NCBI RefSeq assembly: GCF_003946865.1
Contig: NZ_QXTH01000007.1
Location: forward strand, 186,001 to 250,000
From: Antribacter gilvus
GTDB taxonomy: Bacteria > Actinomycetota > Actinomycetes > Actinomycetales > Cellulomonadaceae
Reading direction: 5' to 3'
DNA: 64,000 nucleotides
Numbering within the stretch: the stretch's first letter is position 1; each line of letters opens with the position of its first letter. The position numbers were made by a program, and so were the translations under genes. Shown piece after piece: positions 51,020 through 59,393 of the stretch. Below the pieces are notes generated by a model. That model saw nothing but the letters and a program-made list of their open reading frames with translations. It had not been told where the DNA came from and made no database searches.

Positions 51020-51841
51020 CTAGCCGATGAGGCGCAGGTCGGTGATGGTCCCGCTCGCGACGAGCGCGACGTACAGGTCGGTGAGGATGAGGGTGCCGAG
51101 CGTGATCCAGGCGAACATCTGGTGCCGGGTGTTCAGTGCGGAGACCTTGGTCCAGAGCCAGTACCGCACCGGGTGCTTCGAGAAGTGCGTGAGGCGGCCG
51201 CCCATCACGTGCCGGCACGAGTGGCACGACGCCGTGTAGCACCACAGCAGCGTCACGTTCGCGAGCAGCACCAGGTTGCCCACGCCGACGACGAACCCGT
51301 CCCCCGGATGGTGGAACGCGACAATCGCGTCATAGGTGTTGATGATCGAGATGATGATCGCGAGGTAGAAGAAGTACCGGTGGGAGTTCTGCAGGATCAG
51401 CGGGAAGCGCGTCTCGCCCAGCTGCTGCCCGTGCGGCTCCGGGACCGCGCACGCCACGGGCGCGAACGCGAACGACCGGTAGTACGCCTTGCGGTAGTAG
51501 TAGCAGGTCAGCCGGAACAGCAGCAGGAAGGGCAGGCTGAGCGCCGCGTACGGGATCAGCGGGTGGTCCGGGAGGAACATCCCGAAGTGCGCCGCGCCGG
51601 GCTCGGACGCGCAGCCGAGCGACACGCAGGGCGAGTAGAACGGCGTCAGGTACCGCTCGTCGGCGAAGAAGTACTGCTGCTGGAACGCCCGCACCCCGCC
51701 GTAGACGAGGAAGATCAGGATGCCGACGGTGGTGGCCGCGGGGGGCAGCCACCACCGGTCCGTCCGCAGCGTCCGTGCCCCGACCCGGGCACGCCCCGGG
51801 GCGTCGACCCCGTGGTCGACCCGCGAGGGACCCGCCGTCAC
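51020..51841 (-). CDS. succinate dehydrogenase membrane anchor, five-helix type
   Basis: A 273-residue membrane protein with five helices (about 30-53, 97-116, 152-172, 181-204, 233-255) and several conserved His residues (SHRY, CHSCRH, RHQ) suited to haem b ligation. It is the single-polypeptide anchor found with Sdh1 of mycobacteria rather than separate SdhC and SdhD. GTG 51841 overlaps the upstream stop. It lies 32 bases before sdhA. Confidence 0.85.
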   Translation of the reverse strand: MTAGPSRVDHGVDAPGRARVGARTLRTDRWWLPPAATTVGILIFLVYGGVRAFQQQYFFADERYLTPFYSPCVSLGCASEPGAAHFGMFLPDHPLIPYAALSLPFLLLFRLTCYYYRKAYYRSFAFAPVACAVPEPHGQQLGETRFPLILQNSHRYFFYLAIIISIINTYDAIVAFHHPGDGFVVGVGNLVLLANVTLLWCYTASCHSCRHVMGGRLTHFSKHPVRYWLWTKVSALNTRHQMFAWITLGTLILTDLYVALVASGTITDLRLIG

Positions 51842-52128
51842 GACCGGTCGCCGTGGTAGCCGCCGACACCCTCGTCGTCGGCGTCGCTGAACATCGCCTC
51901 GTCCAGCGGGGTGTCGGGCACGACGACGTGCTCGGGCACCCCGGCGGCGCTCCCCTGCCGGGCGAGCCGGGCGTTCGCCAGCTCGCTCGCGTCGATCTCC
52001 AGCCGCGCCAGATCGTTCGCGAGCCGACGGACCTCGGGCGTCTCGCCGAAGGCGTTGCGCACCTCGGCGACGCTGTGCCGCAGCTGGTCGATCGAGCGGC
52101 GGAGCGTCTCGAACTCGGTGGTGGTCAC
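51838..52128 (-). CDS. small coiled-coil protein heading the sdh operon
   Basis: A 96-residue soluble protein: a helical first half (about 1-60, TTTEFETLRRSIDQLRHSVAEVR...) with heptad-like Leu/Ile spacing, then an acidic tail. I do not recognise a family. It is the first gene of the sdh operon, with AGGAGGT well placed before its GTG, and its stop overlaps the anchor start (GTGA). A role in assembly or regulation of the dehydrogenase is inferred only from this coupling. Confidence 0.7.
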   Translation of the reverse strand: MTTTEFETLRRSIDQLRHSVAEVRNAFGETPEVRRLANDLARLEIDASELANARLARQGSAAGVPEHVVVPDTPLDEAMFSDADDEGVGGYHGDRS

Positions 52129-52232
52129 TCAGCACCTCCTCGGCGACGCACCTCACACCGGCGTGAGGCAGGTCACACCCGACTCTGCCCGATGTACTCC
52201 CTGGTGGCAAGGTCGGCGCGCCGGGGCGCCCG

Positions 52233-52346
52233 CTACTTGAGCCCGCTGTTGGCCAGGGCCGCGATGAACTGCCTCTGGAAGACCAGGAACACCATCATGA
52301 CCGGGATCACCGAGGACACCGAGGCCGCCATCGCGGGCCCGGCCCC
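52233..52346 (-). pseudogene. truncated C-terminus of a sugar ABC permease
   Basis: The minus-strand frame ends VSSVIPVMMVFLVFQRQFIA followed by ALANSGLK, which is the last helix and tail of a MalG-type permease. Only about 36 residues remain; homology stops just before the palindrome at 52350. The rest of the gene is absent and no binding protein or other permease adjoins it. It is a deletion remnant, probably of the transporter that once served the neighbouring fucose pathway. Confidence 0.75.
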
Positions 52347-52349
52347 GCC

Positions 52350-52403
52350 GAGAACAACACTGTGCAGGCAACCAGGGCCAGTTGCCTGCACAGGGTTGTT
52401 CTC
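52350..52403. repeat. 54-bp palindrome abutting the permease remnant
   Basis: Arms of 23 bases (GAGAACAACACTGTGCAGGC...) with one mismatch and an 8-base loop. It begins four bases upstream of the surviving permease codons. The rest of the 439-base gap between the sdh operon and the FadR gene holds only the FadR promoter (52505-52533); 52404-52504 shows nothing. Confidence 0.8.
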
Positions 52404-52504
52404 AGCTGCCGACGGGATCATCTCTGCGACTGCGGCTTAGGCAACCTCGTGCTGACATCCCTCCGCCGCGTACGACGACTACACGTCTTCTCGTCGGGGA
52501 GGTC

Positions 52505-52533
52505 TTGACGCGCCAGGTGGTAGAGGATGATGT
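52505..52533 (+). promoter_or_regulatory. promoter of the FadR-type gene
   Basis: TTGACG and TGATGT are 17 bases apart. GATGTCT at the -10 end also occurs in the divergent operon's operator at 58080, so the regulator may bind both. Confidence 0.5.
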
Positions 52534-52567
52534 CTGAGCCCAACACCTCCCAGCAGAAGGGGCGCGC

Positions 52568-53239
52568 GTGGCGCTCACGGACGACGCGATCGCGAAGATC
52601 CGGGACATGATCGTGTCCGGTGAGCTCAAGCCCGGGCAGCGCCTGCCGCCGGAGAAGGAGCTCAGCGACGCGCTGGGCCTCTCCCGCAGCTCGCTGCGCG
52701 AGGCGGTCAAGGCCCTCGAGCTCATCCGCGTGCTCGACGTACGCCGCGGCGACGGCACGTACGTCACCACGCTGGAACCGGACCTGCTCCTGGAAGCCGT
52801 GTCGTTCGTCGTCGACCTGCACCAGGACGCGTCCCTGCTGGAGCTCTTCGAGGCCCGGCGCCTCCTGGAGCCGCAGGCGGCGGGGCTCGCCGCTGTGCGG
52901 ATGAGCGAGGAGGACCTCCGGGCGCTCCGCGGGATCGTCGACGACGTCGGCGAGGACACCGCGATCGACGCGCTGGTAGCCCACGACCTCGCGTTCCACG
53001 CACGCATCACCGCGGCCTGCGGCAACTCCTACCTGCGAGGAATGATCGACGCCCTGAGCAGCCGCACCGTGCGGGCCCGGATCTGGCGCGGCCTCACCGA
53101 GAGCGGCTCCGTTCAGCGCACCCTCGACGAGCACCATGCCATCGTCGACGCCCTGGAGCAGCGGGACCCGGACCTCGTCCGCGCCCTCGTCACCGTGCAC
53201 GTCCATGGCGTCGAGCGGTGGTTGCGCCGCGTCAGCTGA
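52568..53239 (+). CDS. FadR-subfamily GntR regulator of the fucose operon
   Basis: A 223-residue regulator: an N-terminal winged helix (about 5-70, [25 protein letters not shown]) and the all-helical FCD domain (about 80-215) with metal-binding Asp/His residues in [10 protein letters not shown] and [13 protein letters not shown] regulators sense small organic acids. Its 3' end overlaps the convergent fuconate dehydratase gene by eight bases. Regulation of that operon is inferred from position. Confidence 0.88.
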   Translation: MALTDDAIAKIRDMIVSGELKPGQRLPPEKELSDALGLSRSSLREAVKALELIRVLDVRRGDGTYVTTLEPDLLLEAVSFVVDLHQDASLLELFEARRLLEPQAAGLAAVRMSEEDLRALRGIVDDVGEDTAIDALVAHDLAFHARITAACGNSYLRGMIDALSSRTVRARIWRGLTESGSVQRTLDEHHAIVDALEQRDPDLVRALVTVHVHGVERWLRRVS

Positions 53240-54530
53240 CGGCCCGCCAGGCGTCCCCGCCGGGGTAGGCGAACTCGGTCAGCGACGACTCGAGCATGGT
53301 CGCCCCGGCGCCGGGGGCGAGCGGCGCGACGTACCGGCCGTCGCGGAGCTCCACCCGCGTGACGAAGTGCTCGTGCAGGTGGTCGACGTACTCCACCATG
53401 CGGTCCTCCATCGTGCCGGAGACCGCGACGAAGTCGAACATCGAGATGTGCTGCACGGCCTCGCACAGGCCCACCCCGCCCGCGTGGGGGCACACGCGCA
53501 CGCCGAACTTGGCGGCGAGCAGCAGGATCGCGACGTTCTCGTTGACGCCTGCGACGCGCGTGGCGTCGAGCTGGAGCACGTCGAGGGCGCGCGCCTGCAG
53601 CAGCTGCTTGAAGACGACGCGGTTGGCGACGTGCTCGCCGGTCGCGATCGGCACGGGGCGCACGCGGCGGGCGATCTCCGCGTGGCCGAGGATGTCGTCG
53701 GGGCTGGTGGGCTCCTCGACCCAGGCCAGGTCGTAGGGCGCGAGCGCCTCGATCCAGGTCACCGCGTCGTCGACGTCCCAGCGCTGGTTCGCGTCGACGG
53801 CGATGCGGACGTCGGGGCCCACGGCTTCCCGCGCCAGCCCGAGACGACGGCGGTCGTCGGCGAGGTCGGCGCCGACCTTGAGCTTGATCTGGGTGAAGCC
53901 GTCCGCCACCGCCTCGCGGCACAGCCTGGCGAGCTTGGCGTCGTCGTAGCCGAGCCAGCCCGGCGACGTCGTGTACGCGGGGTAGCCGGAGCGCTCGAGC
54001 TCGGCGACGCGGTCGGCCCGGCCGTCCTCGGCACGCCGCAGGATCTCGAGCGCCTCGTCGCGGGTGAGGGCGTCGGTCAGGTAGCGGAAGTCGATCAGGT
54101 CCACGATCTGCTCGGGCGTGAGGCTCGCGAGCAGCTTCCACAGCGGGAGACCCGCGCGCTTCGCCTTGAGGTCCCACAGCGCGTTCACCACCGCGCCGAT
54201 CGCCATGTGCATCACGCCCTTCTCCGGGCCGAGCCAGCGCAGCTGGGAGTCGTGCACGAAGCCGCGCCAGGTGGCTCCCAGGTCGTCGAGCAGCGGCTCG
54301 ACGTCGGACCCGACAAGGGTGCCCGCGACGAGGGCGACGGCGGCGGCCTCGACGTCGTTGCCCCGGCCGATGGTGAAGACGAAGCCGTCGCCCTCGTCAC
54401 CGGCGTCGGTGCGGATCGTGAGGTAGGCGGCGGAGTAGTCGGGGTCGGGGTTCATGGCGTCGGACCCGTCGAGCTCCAGCGACGTGGGGAACCGGACGTC
54501 TCGGACGTCGACCTCGGTGATGGTGCTCAT
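53232..54530 (-). CDS. L-fuconate dehydratase
   Basis: A 432-residue enolase-superfamily dehydratase. The barrel has KLKVGAD (catalytic Lys), VDANQRWD (metal Asp), [10 protein letters not shown] and GEHVANRV (metal Glu residues) and CPHAGGVGL with the general-base His. The length and PHAGG motif match L-fuconate dehydratases, which convert L-fuconate to 2-keto-3-deoxy-L-fuconate. It is the third enzyme of the operon's pathway. Confidence 0.85.
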   Translation of the reverse strand: MSTITEVDVRDVRFPTSLELDGSDAMNPDPDYSAAYLTIRTDAGDEGDGFVFTIGRGNDVEAAAVALVAGTLVGSDVEPLLDDLGATWRGFVHDSQLRWLGPEKGVMHMAIGAVVNALWDLKAKRAGLPLWKLLASLTPEQIVDLIDFRYLTDALTRDEALEILRRAEDGRADRVAELERSGYPAYTTSPGWLGYDDAKLARLCREAVADGFTQIKLKVGADLADDRRRLGLAREAVGPDVRIAVDANQRWDVDDAVTWIEALAPYDLAWVEEPTSPDDILGHAEIARRVRPVPIATGEHVANRVVFKQLLQARALDVLQLDATRVAGVNENVAILLLAAKFGVRVCPHAGGVGLCEAVQHISMFDFVAVSGTMEDRMVEYVDHLHEHFVTRVELRDGRYVAPLAPGAGATMLESSLTEFAYPGGDAWRAVS

Positions 54531-54576
54531 CGATCTCCTTCGGGGAGGACCCTGTCGCCCGGGCGGGGCAGGCGGG

Positions 54577-55425
54577 TCACTGGGGCAGGCGGTAGACGCG
54601 GCACGCCGTGCCGCCCTCGACCGCGACGCGCTCGTCGGGCGACAGCCCGGCGATCAGCTCGCGCAGCACGGTCACGGTGGGGGCGTACCCGCCCTCGGGG
54701 ACGTTCATGGGCCAGTCGCTGCCCCACATCAGGCGCTCGGGGCCGAAGGCTGCGAGCGCGTCGTACCACACCTCGGCGAGCGCCTCGCGGTCGTACGGCG
54801 CCCCGGGCCTGCGCAGGCCGGAGACCTTGGCGACGACGTTCGGGCGCCGGGCGAGGTCGGTGAACGCCGCCCGCCAGGCGGGGAGGTCTCCTCCCCCGCG
54901 CGGCGGCTTGCCGAGGTGGTCGAGCACGATCGTGAGGTCCGGGAGCGCATCGGCGAGCTCGATGACGTGCGGGAACAGCCGCGGCCAGGCGTCGGGCACG
55001 TCGAACGCGAGCCCGGCCCGCGCCACCTCGGCGAGCGACGCCCGCACGGCCGGCAGCCGCAGCAGGTCGGGCCGCGGGTCGACGTGCGCGAGATGCCGGA
55101 GGCCGACGACGAGCCCCGTGGCCGCGTGCTCCTCGAGCTGCCGTCTCGCGGTCGGAGGGTCGTCGAGCCGCACCCAGCCGACCACTCCGGCGACCCACGG
55201 GTGCCGGGCGGCGACGTCGAGCATCGCCCAGGTGTCCGCGATCGTGTCGTCGGCCTGCACGAGGATCGCCGCGGAGACGCCTGCGCGGGACAGCTCGGCC
55301 CCGGCGTCGGCCGCCGTGAAGTCGCGGTAGAGGCCGGTGAGGTCGGGTGTGAGCCAGCCGTAGCCGCCGTCGGCCAGCCGCCACAGGTGGAGGTGCGCGT
55401 CGACGGCGCCGTCGGAGCCGCTCAC
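54577..55425 (-). CDS. L-fuconolactonase-like amidohydrolase
   Basis: A 282-residue metal-dependent hydrolase of the amidohydrolase_2 family. DAHLHLW (about 8-14) gives the first metal His pair, VLDHLGKPP a further His and WGSDWPM the terminal Asp; these are typical of lactonases acting on aldonolactones. It should open L-fucono-lactone to L-fuconate. GTG 55425 overlaps the stop of the aldo/keto reductase (GTGA). Confidence 0.82.
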   Translation of the reverse strand: MSGSDGAVDAHLHLWRLADGGYGWLTPDLTGLYRDFTAADAGAELSRAGVSAAILVQADDTIADTWAMLDVAARHPWVAGVVGWVRLDDPPTARRQLEEHAATGLVVGLRHLAHVDPRPDLLRLPAVRASLAEVARAGLAFDVPDAWPRLFPHVIELADALPDLTIVLDHLGKPPRGGGDLPAWRAAFTDLARRPNVVAKVSGLRRPGAPYDREALAEVWYDALAAFGPERLMWGSDWPMNVPEGGYAPTVTVLRELIAGLSPDERVAVEGGTACRVYRLPQ

Positions 55426-56384
55426 GGCGCCGGGACCAGACCGCGCTCGTGGAGGGCGGCCCACAGGTCGTCGGGGATGGGCTCAGCGGCGCGGTCGACG
55501 CTCTGGCGTACCTGCTCGGGGCGGCTCGCGCCCACCACGACCGTGCACACGAGCGGGTCCCGGAGCGTGTACTGCAGCGCCGCGGCCGGGAGCGTGGTGC
55601 CGAACCGCACGCACTCGGCGGCGATCGCCCGCGCCCGCTCCAGCACGTCGGGGGGCACGGGGCCGTACTCGTACCGGGCGTCGGCGGCCACCTCGGCCCG
55701 CGCGAGCAGGCCCGAGGCGAAGATCGAGGCGTTGACGATCCGCACCCCGTGCCGCGCGCAGGCGTCGAGCACGTGCGGGCGCACCTGCTGCTCGACGAGC
55801 GTGTAGCGCCCGGCCACCATCAGCAGGTCGATCGCGCCGGTCTCGGCCGAGGCGAGGAGCGCGTCCGTGGACATCGACCCGACGCCGACGGCGCACACCA
55901 CCCCCTCCTCGCGGAGCCCGGCAAGCGCGGGGACGGCCGTGGCGAGCGCGCCGTCGAGGCCGTACCGCTCGGGGTCGTGCAGGTAGAGCACGTCGATCCG
56001 GTCGAGCCCGAGGCGCTCCAGCGACTCGTCGACGCTGCGCCGCACGCCGTCGGCGGAGGCGTCCCAGACGCGCCGGGTCGTGGCGGGCACGTGGAAGTCG
56101 TTGTCCGTGTCGAGCGTGCCCGCGCCCTCCGGGTGGGGCCGCAGCAGGCGGCCCACCTTGGTGGAGAGCAGGTACTCGTCGCGCGGCTTGGTGCGCAGGA
56201 ACGCGCCCAGCCGCCGCTCGGACAGGCCGAGGCCGTAGTGCGGCGCGGTGTCGAAGTAGCGGATGCCCGCCTCCCACGCGGCGTCCAGGATCGCGTGGCT
56301 CTGCTCATCGGTCAGCTCGCGGTAGAGGTTGCCGACGTTGGCCGCGCCGTACCCCAGTCGCCCGAAGGGCAACGTGGTTCTCAA
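55422..56384 (-). CDS. L-fucose dehydrogenase-type aldo/keto reductase
   Basis: A 320-residue AKR. RYFDTAPHYGLGLSERRLG contains the catalytic Asp and Tyr, STKVGRLL the Lys and YLHDPERY the His. This subgroup (D-threo-aldose 1-dehydrogenase type) oxidises L-fucose to its lactone. I chose TTG 56384 because GGAGGAAC lies upstream and the N-terminus LRTTLPFGRLGYGAA fits; no ATG exists nearby. Second-last in coupling order between the SDR and lactonase genes. Confidence 0.8.
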   Translation of the reverse strand: MRTTLPFGRLGYGAANVGNLYRELTDEQSHAILDAAWEAGIRYFDTAPHYGLGLSERRLGAFLRTKPRDEYLLSTKVGRLLRPHPEGAGTLDTDNDFHVPATTRRVWDASADGVRRSVDESLERLGLDRIDVLYLHDPERYGLDGALATAVPALAGLREEGVVCAVGVGSMSTDALLASAETGAIDLLMVAGRYTLVEQQVRPHVLDACARHGVRIVNASIFASGLLARAEVAADARYEYGPVPPDVLERARAIAAECVRFGTTLPAAALQYTLRDPLVCTVVVGASRPEQVRQSVDRAAEPIPDDLWAALHERGLVPAP

Positions 56385-56407
56385 GTCCCGTTCCTCCGTC
56401 GCTCGGG

Positions 56408-57163
56408 TCAGGCCGGCCGCAGGCGCAGGGCCGCCATGCCGCCGTCGACCTCGATGTACGTGCCGGTGGTCGAGCCCGACTGCGGCCCGACGAGGTACAG
56501 CACCGCCTCGGCGACCTCGCGGGCCGACACCAGCCGGCCGTGCGGCTGCCGCGCCTCGAGCGCGGCGCGCTCGGCCCCCGGGTCGTCGGCCTGCGCCAGC
56601 AGACGCTGCACCCACGGGGTGTCGGCGGTGCCGGGGTTGACCGCGTTGACGCGGATGCCCTCGCGCAGATGGTCGGCGGCCATCGCGCGCGTCAGCGAGA
56701 GCACCGCACCCTTCGAGGCGCTGTAGAGGGCGCGCTGCGGGAGGCCGACGGTCGCCGCGATCGACGACGTGTTGCACACCGCTGCGGCGGGCGAACGACG
56801 GAGCCACGGCAGCGCGGCGGCGGCCACCCGGGCGATGCCGGTGACGTTGACCGACAGCACGCGGGCCCACTCGTCGTCGTCGTTCGCGGCGACGTCGCCC
56901 ACCGCGCCGATGCCCGCGTTGTTCACGACGATGTCGAGGCGGCCGAACGTCTCGGCGATGCCCTCCACGGCGGCGACAACGCTCGCCCGGTCCGACACGT
57001 CCGCCGCACGACGCTCGAACGCCGGGTCCGCGGCGTCGGGGTCCAGGTCGAGCACGCCGACGTGCGCGCCCGCCTCGCGCAGGCGCTGCGCGACCGCCGC
57101 ACCGAGGCCGGACGCGCCGCCGGTCACGAGCGCCGCGAGCCCGTCGAGGCTGGTGTCAGCCAC
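56408..57163 (-). CDS. 2-keto-3-deoxy-L-fuconate dehydrogenase-type SDR
   Basis: A 251-residue short-chain dehydrogenase: TGGASGLG (about 14-21) for NAD, NNAGIG and the catalytic YSASK. In this gene order it should oxidise 2-keto-3-deoxy-L-fuconate to the 2,4-diketo acid, which the FAH-family enzyme next door cleaves. The GTG at 57163 lies inside the end of the upstream gene (eight-base overlap). Confidence 0.82.
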   Translation of the reverse strand: MADTSLDGLAALVTGGASGLGAAVAQRLREAGAHVGVLDLDPDAADPAFERRAADVSDRASVVAAVEGIAETFGRLDIVVNNAGIGAVGDVAANDDDEWARVLSVNVTGIARVAAAALPWLRRSPAAAVCNTSSIAATVGLPQRALYSASKGAVLSLTRAMAADHLREGIRVNAVNPGTADTPWVQRLLAQADDPGAERAALEARQPHGRLVSAREVAEAVLYLVGPQSGSTTGTYIEVDGGMAALRLRPA

Positions 57164-58019
57164 GGGGACCTCCCCACGCCGTGAAGGTCTGACGCTGCGT
57201 GCCCAGGCCGTCGATCTCGACCTCGACGACGTCGCCGGGGCTCAGGTAGGGGAACCGGCCCGAGAGCGCGACGCCCTCGGGGGTGCCGGTGAGCACCAGG
57301 TCGCCCGGCTCGAGCGTGAGGTACTGGCTCAGGTGCCACACGATCGTCTCGACGTCGAAGATGAGGTCGCGGGTGGACGAGTCCTGCCGCGGCTCGCCGT
57401 TGACCCGGCTGCGGAGGCGCAGGTCGCCGGGATCGACCTCGTCGGGGGTGACCAGCCACGGGCCCGTGGGATTGAACCCGGGCGCGCACTTGCCCTTGGA
57501 CCACTGGCCGCCGGACTGCTCCAGCTGGAAGGTCCGCTCGGACACGTCGTTGGCCACCACGTAGCCGGCGATGTGGGCGCGCGCGTCCTCGGGCGCGTCG
57601 AGGTACGACGCCGCGCGGCCGATCACGACCCCGAGCTCCACCTCCCAGTCGGTCTTCACACTGCCGCGCGGGATCTCGACGTCGTCGTCGGGACCCACGA
57701 CCGTGTTGGGGGTCTTCAGGAACATCACCGGCTCGGCGGGCGGGGCGGCCCCGGACTCGGCGGCGTGCGCCGCGTAGTTCAGCCCGATGCAGATCACCGC
57801 GCCCGGACGGGTGATCGGGGCTCCGCGCCGTAGCTCGTGGGCCCCGTCGAGCGGGGCGAGCGTCCCGGCGTCGAGCGCTGCCTGCGTGCGGCCGACGGGA
57901 TCGTCCGCCAGAAATGCGCCGTGGACATCCGATGTCACGGGACGCAGGTCGAACACGGCGTCCCCGACGAGGACCGCGGGGATCTCCGCACCCGGCGCCC
58001 CGAACCTGGCGAATCTCAT
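57156..58019 (-). CDS. 2,4-diketo-3-deoxy-L-fuconate hydrolase (FAH family)
   Basis: A 287-residue fumarylacetoacetate-hydrolase-fold protein. GLNYAAHA (about 80-87), KTDWEVELGVVIGR and the later GDLVLTGTPEGVA are the metal-site motifs of the family. It would split the diketo acid to pyruvate and L-lactate. It is the first gene of the five-gene operon; an ACATC-N-GATGT palindrome lies 61 bases upstream and another within its first codons. Confidence 0.83.
   Translation of the reverse strand: MRFARFGAPGAEIPAVLVGDAVFDLRPVTSDVHGAFLADDPVGRTQAALDAGTLAPLDGAHELRRGAPITRPGAVICIGLNYAAHAAESGAAPPAEPVMFLKTPNTVVGPDDDVEIPRGSVKTDWEVELGVVIGRAASYLDAPEDARAHIAGYVVANDVSERTFQLEQSGGQWSKGKCAPGFNPTGPWLVTPDEVDPGDLRLRSRVNGEPRQDSSTRDLIFDVETIVWHLSQYLTLEPGDLVLTGTPEGVALSGRFPYLSPGDVVEVEIDGLGTQRQTFTAWGGPRG
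57924..57936. promoter_or_regulatory. intragenic candidate operator
   Basis: GACATCCGATGTC is a perfect 13-base palindrome about 30 codons into the FAH gene and shares ACATC-N-GATGT with the site upstream of the same gene. Confidence 0.4.
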
Positions 58020-58079
58020 GTCACTCCCTGGGTCGTCACTGCGGCCTGGGCCGCGCTGGCGGCGCCCACGGTAGCAGAG

Positions 58080-58090
58080 ACATCTGATGT
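58080..58090. promoter_or_regulatory. candidate FadR-type operator of the fucose operon
   Basis: ACATCTGATGT, a perfect palindrome around one base, 61 bases upstream of the first gene and next to the minus-strand box TACCGT. The half-site GATGTCT recurs at the FadR-type gene's own promoter. Confidence 0.5.
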
Positions 58091-58230
58091 TTGATCGAGC
58101 CTGGCAGGGCGGGGCTGTCGACCAGGGCTCAGCCCCTGACCGTCTCCCCCGGGTCACAGACCGGTGACGATCCTGACCGCCGTTGCCCGGACGGCTTGAC
58201 GGGACCGCAGGACTCGGGTCACTCTTGGGC

Positions 58231-58248
58231 TGCCAAAACGATTGGGCA
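58231..58248. promoter_or_regulatory. LacI-type operator before the LacI gene
   Basis: TGCCAAAACGATTGGGCA is 18 bases with central CG and 14 symmetric positions, ending six bases before the ATG. Binding would give autoregulation of the whole fructan-type operon. Confidence 0.55.
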
Positions 58249-58254
58249 GAGAAG

Positions 58255-59379
58255 ATGACGCAACGAAGAGTCACGATCAAGCAGGTCGCCGCCGAAGCCG
58301 GCGTCTCGATCACCACCGTGTCCCACGTCCTCAACGACGTGCCGGGCAAGCGCGTGCACCCGGACACGAAGGACCGGGTGCGGGAGGCAGCGGCGCGCCT
58401 GGGCTACCTGCCCAACTCGCTGGCGCAGAGCCTGCGCACGCAACGCTCGAACACCATCGGGTTCATCGGCGACGAGGTCGCCACCACTCCCTTCGCGGGA
58501 AAGATGATCCTCGGCGCCCAGGACGTCGCCCTCTCGCGGGACGCCGTCGTGTTCGTGGTGTCGACCGGCTACCAGCGCGAGGTCGAGAACCGGGAGATCG
58601 AGGAGCTGCTGCGTCGTCAGGTCGACGGGATCCTGTACGCCTCGATGTACCACCGGGCCGTCGAGCTGCCCCCTCAGCTCGCCTCCGTGCCGACGGTCCT
58701 CATCAACGCCTCGTGCACCACCGACGGGATCCCGTGGGTGGTGCCGGACGAGGTCGCCGGCGGCGAGGACGCCGCCGACGTCCTGCTCGGAGCAGGCCAT
58801 CGCCGGCTGGCCTTCATCAACGACGTCGACGAGATCCCCGCGGCGTTCGGTCGCGAGGAGGGTTTCCGGCGTCGGGCCGCGCAGGCCGGGCTGCGCGACG
58901 ACGACCTCCAGGTCGTCACGGCCGAGACCGATCCCGCAGGCGGCTACGCCGCCGCCCGCCAGCTGCTGGAGAGCGACAACCGCCCCACGGCGATCTTCTG
59001 CTTCAACGATCGCCTGGCGATGGGCGTCTACCGCGCCGCGACCGAGCTCGGACTGCGGATCCCGCACGACCTGTCGATCGTGGGCTTCGACAACCAGGAG
59101 TTCGTCGCCGACGGCGTCTTCCCCGGCCTGACGACGATCGAGCTGCCGCACTACGACATGGGCGTGTGGGCGACCGAACAGCTCTTCGACCGCATCGAGG
59201 GCGGACCGCGCAAGGCGGGACCCGCTCCGACCACCAGACTCCGCGGCCCGGTGATCCACCGGGACTCGGTTGCGTCGCCCCCCTGGGTCCAGGACCCAGG
59301 AGAGCGACGCGAACCTTCGGACCGGCGCGGCAACGCCGGGTCTGACGGCGCAGCACCAACCATCCGCACGAACAAGTGA
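58255..59379 (+). CDS. LacI-family regulator of the fructan-type locus
   Basis: A 374-residue repressor. The DNA-binding head is VTIKQVAAEAGVSITTVSHVLND (about 6-28) with the hinge helix around NSLAQSLR; the core is a periplasmic-binding-protein fold with IFCFNDRLAMGVYRA and IVGFDNQEF. A 40-residue polar tail beyond the usual end (after the VIHRDSV segment) is low-complexity. It starts the operon of binding protein, permeases and GH32-type enzymes, with 14 bases to the next gene. Confidence 0.9.
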   Translation: MTQRRVTIKQVAAEAGVSITTVSHVLNDVPGKRVHPDTKDRVREAAARLGYLPNSLAQSLRTQRSNTIGFIGDEVATTPFAGKMILGAQDVALSRDAVVFVVSTGYQREVENREIEELLRRQVDGILYASMYHRAVELPPQLASVPTVLINASCTTDGIPWVVPDEVAGGEDAADVLLGAGHRRLAFINDVDEIPAAFGREEGFRRRAAQAGLRDDDLQVVTAETDPAGGYAAARQLLESDNRPTAIFCFNDRLAMGVYRAATELGLRIPHDLSIVGFDNQEFVADGVFPGLTTIELPHYDMGVWATEQLFDRIEGGPRKAGPAPTTRLRGPVIHRDSVASPPWVQDPGERREPSDRRGNAGSDGAAPTIRTNK

Positions 59380-59393
59380 CCTAGGAGGGCACC

